Positions 1 through 3,362 of a stretch of 5,446 nucleotides of DNA are shown in pieces. The stretch lies in contig CAJXHR010000056.1 in the NCBI GenBank assembly GCA_913054525.1, forward strand, positions 1 to 5,446. The letters run 5' to 3'. Origin of the DNA: an uncultured bacterium (lineage in GTDB: Bacteria > Patescibacteriota > Minisyncoccia > Spechtbacterales > HO2-43-30). The notes below the pieces were generated by a model, which had not been told where the DNA came from, did not search any database, and was given only the letters and a program-made list of their open reading frames with translations. Numbering within the stretch: position 1 is the first letter of the stretch; every line of letters starts with the position of its first letter. The position numbers and the translations under genes are program-made.

Positions 1-139
1 AACAGCTAGCAGGAGACCTATACGCTCCTCGAGCGCTCGAGACGCGTTCGAATCCCATACTCGCAGCCACTAGCAGCTAGCACGAGATCGTTACACTCTT
101 CGAGCGCTCGAGGAGCGTTCGAATCCCAGACCCGCACCA
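1..139 (+). repeat. Two tandem 71-bp tRNA-3'-end-like units
   Basis: Positions 3-68 align without gaps to 74-139 at an exact offset of 71 bp. Each unit has, in order, a CAGCTAGCA block, a small hairpin (AGGAG 11-15 with CTCCT 25-29 in unit 1, imperfect in unit 2), a palindrome (CTCGAGCGCTCGAG at 28-41; TCGAGCGCTCGA at 100-111) and GCGTTCGAATCCCA, which looks like a tRNA T-loop with the 3' half of its stem. Unit 1 then has seven acceptor-like bases, G and CCA (67-69); unit 2 ends in GCACCA (134-139). The 5' half of the T-stem does not pair (ACGCG against CCCAT; GAGCG against CCCAG), and I find no D-arm or 5' acceptor strand. These are therefore not intact tRNA genes. They could be decayed class II tRNAs, duplicated tRNA attachment sites or an unrelated structured repeat. 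The array may continue to the left of the window. Confidence 0.6.
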
Positions 140-178
140 TAAAAACTTGTTATTGTGCGTAATTCGAGTAAAGACCCT

Positions 179-757
179 ATGATGAAAATATCAAAATCAG
201 AATTTATTAAAGGTGTTATCGGGAACGATTACGGCTTGGAAGATAACTTACCGCACGTCGCTTTTTTTGGCCGCTCCAATGCAGGGAAATCGAGCGTGAT
301 TAACTCTTTAGTCAGCAAAAAAGACCTTGTAAAAACAAGCAAATTGCCGGGTAGAACGCGTGAAGCGAATTTTTTCCGTATCAATGATTCTTTCTTTTTT
401 GTGGATTTTCCTGGATATGGATATGCAAAACATTCGATATCGGAACGCAACAAAATGATCAAAAGAATTTTGTGGTATGTGGAGTTTTCCAATGTGAGGC
501 CTCAAGCAGTTTTTTTAATTATTGATGTGAGAGTTGGTTTGACTACCCTCGATCGGGATATGATAAAAATTCTCAAGGATAATAAACATACTATTGTCAT
601 TGTTGCAAACAAAATTGATAAATTAGCAAAAGGCGCCGCCAAAAAACAGCTTCTCTCAATCCAAAAAGAAGCGCAAGATATACCGGTTATGGGATATTCG
701 GCTAAAACAAACGAAGGGAAAGACGAATTAACCCAAACAATTGCAAGTTTTGTATAA
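179..757 (+). CDS. engB: Ribosome biogenesis GTPase EngB (YihA/YsxC)
   Basis: This is a TRAFAC-class GTPase that in characterised bacteria binds GTP and acts in late assembly of the 50S ribosomal subunit in the cytoplasm. All G motifs are visible (numbering from this start, 192 residues): G1 GRSNAGKSS 31-39, G2 threonine in PGRT near 60, G3 DFPGYG 76-81, G4 NKID 144-147 and G5 SAK 174-176. The spacing, the NFF stretch between G2 and G3 and the length (family usually about 190-210) match EngB rather than Era or Der. The frame opens at a GTG at 155, but family members begin like MKxTKSE, which fits the adjacent ATGs at 179 and 182. I chose 179 because a faint GAG lies 10 bp upstream; 182 is nearly as likely. 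There is no strong ribosome binding site. The stop codon lies inside the left arm of an inverted repeat. It appears to stand alone, and no T-tailed terminator follows. Confidence 0.96.
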   Translation: MMKISKSEFIKGVIGNDYGLEDNLPHVAFFGRSNAGKSSVINSLVSKKDLVKTSKLPGRTREANFFRINDSFFFVDFPGYGYAKHSISERNKMIKRILWYVEFSNVRPQAVFLIIDVRVGLTTLDRDMIKILKDNKHTIVIVANKIDKLAKGAAKKQLLSIQKEAQDIPVMGYSAKTNEGKDELTQTIASFV

Positions 758-782
758 TAGAGGTTCGAACTTCGTTCGGCAG
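755..782 (+). repeat. Left arm of imperfect inverted repeat
   Basis: The first 14 bases, TAATAGAGGTTCGA (755-768), are the exact reverse complement of 1076-1089. After a 2-base gap the similarity resumes in GTTCGGCAG (774-782) against GTTCGGTAG on the opposite strand of 1060-1068. The arm includes the engB stop codon. A small hairpin, CGAAC (766-770) with GTTCG (774-778), sits inside it but has no T-tract, so it does not read as a terminator. Confidence 0.55.
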
Positions 783-811
783 ATAATCTTCTACCCTAGG
801 AGTAAATAGTG

Positions 812-817
812 TATACT
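812..817 (+). promoter_or_regulatory. Candidate -10 box (TATACT) for the micropeptide gene
   Basis: TATACT matches five of six bases of the sigma-70 -10 consensus. A transcript would start near 823-825, only one to three bases before the ATG at 826, so the mRNA would be leaderless or nearly so. I see no convincing -35 box. AT-rich DNA produces such boxes by chance, so confidence rests mainly on the position just ahead of a plausible small gene. Confidence 0.35.
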
Positions 818-825
818 TAATATAT

Positions 826-885
826 ATGGCAAAAGGAAGAAACAAGGCAAAAAGAGAAAAAAAGAAACCGAAGAAGAAAAAGTAA
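826..885 (+). CDS. Lys/Arg-rich 19-residue micropeptide
   Basis: The frame reads MAKGRNKAKREKKKPKKKK and stops at TAA 883-885. Twelve of 19 residues are Lys or Arg, with one Glu and one Pro and no hydrophobic segment, so the product would be disordered and strongly cationic and could bind RNA or DNA. No ribosome binding site sits at normal spacing (the nearest purine run, AGGAG, ends about 24 bases upstream), while a TATACT box lies 8 bp before the ATG, which fits leaderless translation. The composition could partly reflect an A-rich stretch, but the clean start, the MAKG opening and the stop just after the Lys tail favour a real gene. I have an unverified impression that similar Lys-tailed micropeptides occur in Parcubacteria. 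It lies inside the segment bounded by inverted repeats. Function unknown. Confidence 0.45.
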   Translation: MAKGRNKAKREKKKPKKKK

Positions 886-897
886 AATAGGCAGCTT

Positions 898-1059
898 TTA
901 TATTGTTAGAATCAAGTTTGGTACTGCAAATTTATTACCATTCTTCATCATCCATGTTCTAACAGCCTCCACGACCCGCAGCCACCTAGGAATAATTTCA
1001 TTCCCCAAAGAATCCCTCAAACACTTACTTTTTTCATCCAGAATACCCGAGCGAGCCCC
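898..1059 (-). other. Minus-strand open frame without a clear start
   Basis: Read on the minus strand this stretch is open for 53 codons between a TAG (1060-1062) and a TAA (898-900). The translation contains LGNEIIPRWLRVVEAVRTW and then AVPNLILTI, and it looks more protein-like than the neighbouring spacer, with balanced charge and two Trp. The only ATG codons come late (codons 37-38); GTG or TTG starts are possible, but none has a ribosome binding site. It could be the decayed 3' end of a gene, a conserved non-coding segment that happens to be open, or chance. It converges tail to tail with the micropeptide gene, and neither is followed by a terminator. I do not assign a function. Confidence 0.2.
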
Positions 1060-1089
1060 CTACCGAACTAGGGTATCGAACCTCTATTA
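1060..1089 (-). repeat. Right arm of imperfect inverted repeat
   Basis: The reverse complement of this arm begins TAATAGAGGTTCGA, identical to 755-768, and continues to GTTCGGTAG, matching GTTCGGCAG at 774-782. The block CTAGGGTA (1068-1075) is also the exact reverse complement of TACCCTAG at 792-799, so the left side carries a second matching piece. A local hairpin, ATACCC (1043-1048) with GGGTAT (1071-1076), overlaps the arm. The paired arms suggest an inserted segment or a structured RNA boundary. Confidence 0.55.
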
Positions 1090-1324
1090 AAAATCGTCGT
1101 TAGGATGGTTTTTTTGATACAGATATATTTAAAATATATCCCCACGTACACGCAATAGTTTTTTGAATTAATCCGTGGTATATTTAAAGTGAACAACTGT
1201 ATGATTAAAGTTCTTCCGATTTTTTATTGAATTTCTATAATACTTTGTAATCTAAAATTCGGATGAGTGCGTGTATCATCTCAAGTGAAGTTGGGCGGAT
1301 TTTTATATTAGTTACGAATTAATT
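1090..1324 (+). other. AT-rich leader with overlapping hairpins
   Basis: No gene is visible here. GATATATTT (1122-1130) and AAATATATC (1132-1140) form a palindrome around one base. Part of its right half can instead pair downstream: AAATATA (1132-1138) with TATATTT (1179-1185) and CCACG (1142-1146) with CGTGG (1174-1178), so the two folds exclude each other. A TATAAT box at 1236-1241, with a poor -35 (TTCCGA 1214-1219, 16-bp spacer), would give a leader of about 75 bases for the TIM-barrel gene. A short GATGA/TCATC hairpin (1262-1266, 1276-1280) would lie in that leader. All of this could be chance in AT-rich DNA. Confidence 0.3.
1236..1241 (+). promoter_or_regulatory. Candidate -10 box (TATAAT) ahead of the TIM-barrel gene
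   Basis: This is a perfect TATAAT hexamer with a start site expected near 1248. The matching -35 region is weak (TTCCGA at 1214-1219, three of six bases). It is the best promoter candidate in the 235-bp spacer, on the correct strand and 83 bp before the start codon. Confidence 0.35.
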
Positions 1325-2305
1325 GTGAAAAAGAAAAACGCACAAAAATTGGTAACGAGGATTGAACAAATACCGCTGTATGCTCATGCATATGCTTTTG
1401 TTTTAAACTTCGAGCAAGATGAATTTACCGCAATAGATTTGCTGAATTTTGCGAAAGAGCATCAGCTTAAGGGAATTTGCATTGGCACAGATTACGGCAG
1501 TAAAAAAAGATTAGACCATGTATCTAAAAAAGAGCTTAAGCATATAAGGGTCTACGCAAGGAAACTTGGACTTCAAATAAATTTGGAAGTAAGCAGTACG
1601 AGTAAAGAGGATATAGATTCGGCTGTTAGAATTGCCCGGGAGTTAGGGGTTATTAATATCCGTGTCTATATAAGGCACGGAGGCAGATTATCCGAGGTCA
1701 TAAAAAGGGGGATTCAAGAGCTGGAATACATATCAAAGAGTGCAGAAAAAAATAATCTACACTTTGTACTGGAATCTCACGAAGTGCTTAAGGCACAGGA
1801 ACTTATCGAAATAATTAAAAAAATTGACAGTCCGCGCATAGGAGCACTCTTAGATTTTGGCAATATGATTAATGCGCATGAGAAACCGCTAGATGTATTA
1901 AAAGTTATGTCTCCTCATATAAGCCAAGTGCACCTTAAGGGTGCTAAAAAAAAGAAAATGGGGAAAGGATATGCGCAGATTGGTGCTCATGCTGGTGAGG
2001 ACAATTTTCCACACAAAAATATGCTGCGTAACTTGTTACTACTGGGAGAATCGGAACCCCAGATAAAATGTTACGGTCTCGTACAGCAAATAGGGTATTA
2101 CTCTCCTCCATATAGATTTGGTAACGAGGAGGGAGACCCCCTTATTCCGAATCGTGAGCCAAGTCGAACCTATTTAGACGGTAACAGTTCAGTGCAAGAA
2201 GTTTTGCTGGTAGAAAGAGAAAACGCCCATAAGCAGGTTAAGTATGTTAAGAGTCTACTTGATGAATTAAGAAGCGAGGCAGAATTATACTTGCCTGCAT
2301 CTTAG
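1325..2305 (+). CDS. Sugar phosphate isomerase/epimerase-like TIM-barrel protein
   Basis: The 326-residue product resembles the xylose isomerase-like TIM-barrel (AP endonuclease family 2) superfamily, whose members are metal-dependent sugar isomerases, epimerases or dehydratases. Barrel strands with candidate metal ligands can be read in order: Glu150 in HFVLESHE, Asp177 in ALLDFGNM and His203 in QVHLKGA, followed by a GAHAGEDNFPH loop at 220-230. The usual last Glu ligand is not evident: the final strand reads YGLVQQIGYY, with Gln at 254-255. The tail (about 259-326) has a Pro/Arg-rich segment (PPYRF, IPNREPS) and a charged helix. The start is a GTG; it is the only plausible initiator, because an in-frame TGA lies at 1286 and the next Met is residue 181. 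No ribosome binding site is seen. There is no signal peptide, so it is cytoplasmic. The substrate cannot be told, and there are no sugar-pathway neighbours to help. Two terminators follow. Confidence 0.82.
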   Translation: MKKKNAQKLVTRIEQIPLYAHAYAFVLNFEQDEFTAIDLLNFAKEHQLKGICIGTDYGSKKRLDHVSKKELKHIRVYARKLGLQINLEVSSTSKEDIDSAVRIARELGVINIRVYIRHGGRLSEVIKRGIQELEYISKSAEKNNLHFVLESHEVLKAQELIEIIKKIDSPRIGALLDFGNMINAHEKPLDVLKVMSPHISQVHLKGAKKKKMGKGYAQIGAHAGEDNFPHKNMLRNLLLLGESEPQIKCYGLVQQIGYYSPPYRFGNEEGDPLIPNREPSRTYLDGNSSVQEVLLVERENAHKQVKYVKSLLDELRSEAELYLPAS

Positions 2306-2321
2306 GAGGGGTGAAGCAGTT

Positions 2322-2414
2322 TTATTATAGACAAGGAGGTGTCCGTAATAAATTATTATAGACAATAGGGTTGTCGCAAAAAAGTTTTGTAGACATTTTG
2401 ACTATTTTGGTAAA
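2322..2414 (+). repeat. Three tandem 31-bp repeats
   Basis: The core TAGACA recurs at 2328, 2359 and 2390, exactly 31 bp apart. Units 1 (2322-2352) and 2 (2353-2383) share the 13-mer TTATTATAGACAA and about 23 of 31 bases overall; unit 3 (2384-2414) keeps mainly the core and an A-rich end. Units 1 and 2 each contain an inverted repeat around the core: GACA...TGTC in unit 1 and GACAA...TTGTC in unit 2, with different loops, which suggests the stem is preserved. On the minus strand the units read TTGTCTATAATAA, which includes a TATAAT. They could be operators for a dimeric protein, small RNA hairpins or a decayed repeat array. Confidence 0.55.
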
Positions 2415-2431
2415 ATTTACCAATTTTTTTT
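2407..2431 (+). terminator. AT-rich intrinsic terminator
   Basis: TTGGTAAA (2407-2414) and TTTACCAA (2416-2423) form a hairpin, in practice a 7-bp stem with a 3-base loop, followed directly by eight T (2424-2431). The stem is poor in GC, but the uninterrupted T-tract on the + strand makes it a fair terminator for the TIM-barrel gene, about 100 bp after its stop. It overlaps the end of the third 31-bp repeat. Confidence 0.6.
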
Positions 2432-2502
2432 CGCATAATTTTTGAGATTGCGCCAAGGAAGAGTTTTCACGATCCGCCGTCACTACATACAAGTCATTAT
2501 TT

Positions 2503-2550
2503 CAACGGCTCAATACTTTTAAAGTATTGAGCCGTTGATTTTGCTTTTTA
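2503..2550 (+). terminator. Strong intrinsic terminator hairpin
   Basis: CAACGGCTCAATACTTT (2503-2519) and its exact reverse complement (2521-2537) flank a single base, giving a 15-bp stem with a 5-base loop. ATTTTGCTTTTTA follows, so it is T-rich on the + strand. The opposite side lacks a T-run for minus-strand use. It lies about 200 bp after the TIM-barrel stop and insulates the downstream two-gene unit from read-through. Confidence 0.85.
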
Positions 2551-2678
2551 CAGGGTCTGATTTGGGCCGGTTTTTATAGTCCGCGCATTCCACTTTTGCG
2601 TGCCGGTTCCCCCCCCCGATCATCCCGCTCGCTGTAAAAATTAACCGTGTAATTATTCGTTTGTTTTTGCTCTAAAAT

Positions 2679-2699
2679 CTATCCACAATGTTATCCACA
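2679..2699 (+). promoter_or_regulatory. Two DnaA-box-like 9-mers in direct repeat
   Basis: TTATCCACA (2691-2699) is a perfect match to the bacterial DnaA box, and CTATCCACA (2679-2687) differs at one position; they lie 12 bp apart in the same orientation. Known DnaA boxes occur in replication origins and in promoters regulated by DnaA. The surrounding 596-bp gap is non-coding and AT-rich to the right, but dnaA and dnaN are not in the window and I found no larger cluster. Either an origin part or a DnaA-responsive site is possible; chance is less likely for two adjacent copies. Confidence 0.5.
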
Positions 2700-2709
2700 G
2701 AACACGCTG

Positions 2710-2737
2710 TTGACATAGGTCAAGGGTATGGGAAAAT
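2710..2737 (+). promoter_or_regulatory. Candidate promoter with perfect -35 box
   Basis: TTGACA at 2710-2715 is a perfect -35 hexamer. The best -10 at 16-bp spacing is GAAAAT (2732-2737), four of six bases. The box starts 11 bp after the DnaA box, so DnaA binding would touch upstream polymerase contacts. It would give a leader of roughly 160 bases for the gene at 2902. A second, closer candidate is TATAAG at 2878-2883. Confidence 0.35.
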
Positions 2738-2820
2738 GTATTTAGATAGCGCATCTCGGGTATCGATATCGCAGAAAAGTTGTAGGAAATTCGCCCCTCG
2801 AGATGGCTTCCAAAGCGATA

Positions 2821-2870
2821 AATACAAAAACAAAAAATTCTCCATCATAAATAAACTTTGTTTTTATATT
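2821..2870 (+). repeat. AT-rich imperfect inverted repeat before the HTH gene
   Basis: AATACAAAAACAAA (2821-2834) and TTTGTTTTTATATT (2857-2870) are reverse complements except at one position, leaving a 22-base loop. TTTTAG follows, which is too short a T-tract to call a terminator. The stem ends 31 bp before the next start codon and could influence translation or be an operator, but it contains almost no GC pairs. Confidence 0.35.
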
Positions 2871-2901
2871 TTTAGTTTATAAGTTTAATTCCGCAAATCT
2901 A

Positions 2902-3351
2902 ATGCTAAGCAAAGAAAGCGAAAATTATATAACCCTTAAAGAGGCCGCTAAAATGTCGGGTTACGCGCCGGATTATATTGGCCAGCTAATTCGAAAAGGT
3001 AAGCTGCCCGGGAAGCAGGTTTATTGCAGTGTTGCGTGGGTAACGACTGAAGCGGCGGTAAAGCAGTATACTCAAAGCCCCCAAATTAAGCAGGCCCAAA
3101 GTAAGCAGAAAAAATTGTCGCTCAAAGGAGGGGCAGCTGAACGTTTTTGCCGGAAAATAAAAACTTGGGCGAAGGAGCAGATGAAATTTACGAAGGTGTA
3201 TAAAATTGTTTTGTATCTCTCGATTATTTTATCGGTCGGATTTTCTTTGATTCTTTTATATATTTTTTCGGTGAGCCTGGACAACAAGTTAGAGCAAAGA
3301 GCGATACAGAAAATAGAAGCTAAAAGTCAGAAAGCAATATCTAGTATTTGA
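2902..3351 (+). CDS. Helix-turn-helix protein with one membrane segment
   Basis: The 149-residue product has an N-terminal MerR/excisionase-like helix-turn-helix (about 8-57): ITLKEAAKMSGYAPDYIGQL followed by IRKGKLPGKQV and a wing-like VAWVTTEAAVKQY. A basic linker (60-100, rich in Lys and Gln) leads to one hydrophobic span (about 101-123, IVLYLSIILSVGFSLILLYI) and a short charged helix. With no N-terminal signal, the DNA-binding domain would stay in the cytoplasm and the C-terminal 25 residues would face outward. The start is an ATG without a clear ribosome binding site; TATAAG at 2878-2883 could serve as a close -10. The stop is 11 bp before the secreted-protein gene, so the two are probably one operon. 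It may regulate or sense that surface protein, or the fold may be used for protein contacts. I have an unverified impression that this N-terminal pattern recurs in Parcubacteria. Specific function unknown. Confidence 0.8.
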   Translation: MLSKESENYITLKEAAKMSGYAPDYIGQLIRKGKLPGKQVYCSVAWVTTEAAVKQYTQSPQIKQAQSKQKKLSLKGGAAERFCRKIKTWAKEQMKFTKVYKIVLYLSIILSVGFSLILLYIFSVSLDNKLEQRAIQKIEAKSQKAISSI

Positions 3352-3362
3352 GATTGGGGCAT

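Noticed and set aside
1..139. Two functional tRNA genes
   Set aside because: The T-stems do not pair, there is no D-arm or 5' acceptor strand, and the 71-bp period leaves no room for a full tRNA between units.
229..505. Two minus-strand frames inside engB
   Set aside because: They are shadows of a clear EngB coding frame with all G motifs.
766..778. Hairpin CGAAC/GTTCG as an engB terminator
   Set aside because: It has a short stem with no T-tract after it; it is better explained as part of the inverted-repeat arm.
1105..1158. 17-codon ATG frame in the AT-rich leader
   Set aside because: It is a low-complexity translation across the palindrome, with no support beyond a start and a stop.
2311..2361. 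16-codon GTG frame after AGGAGGG, just past the TIM-barrel stop
   Set aside because: It ends inside the 31-bp repeats, its sequence is explained by those repeats, and there is no sign of selection on the peptide.
2322..2414. Possible CRISPR array
   Set aside because: There are only three units, the period is 31 bp in total with no separate spacers, and the third unit is degenerate. No cas gene is visible.
2688..2882. 64-codon + strand frame in the 2306-2901 gap
   Set aside because: Its ATG overlaps the DnaA-box pair and it runs through the TTGACA box and the AT-rich inverted repeat. It has no ribosome binding site and no recognisable domain.
3072..3287. 71-codon minus-strand frame
   Set aside because: It is antisense to the HTH-membrane protein, without a ribosome binding site or domain.
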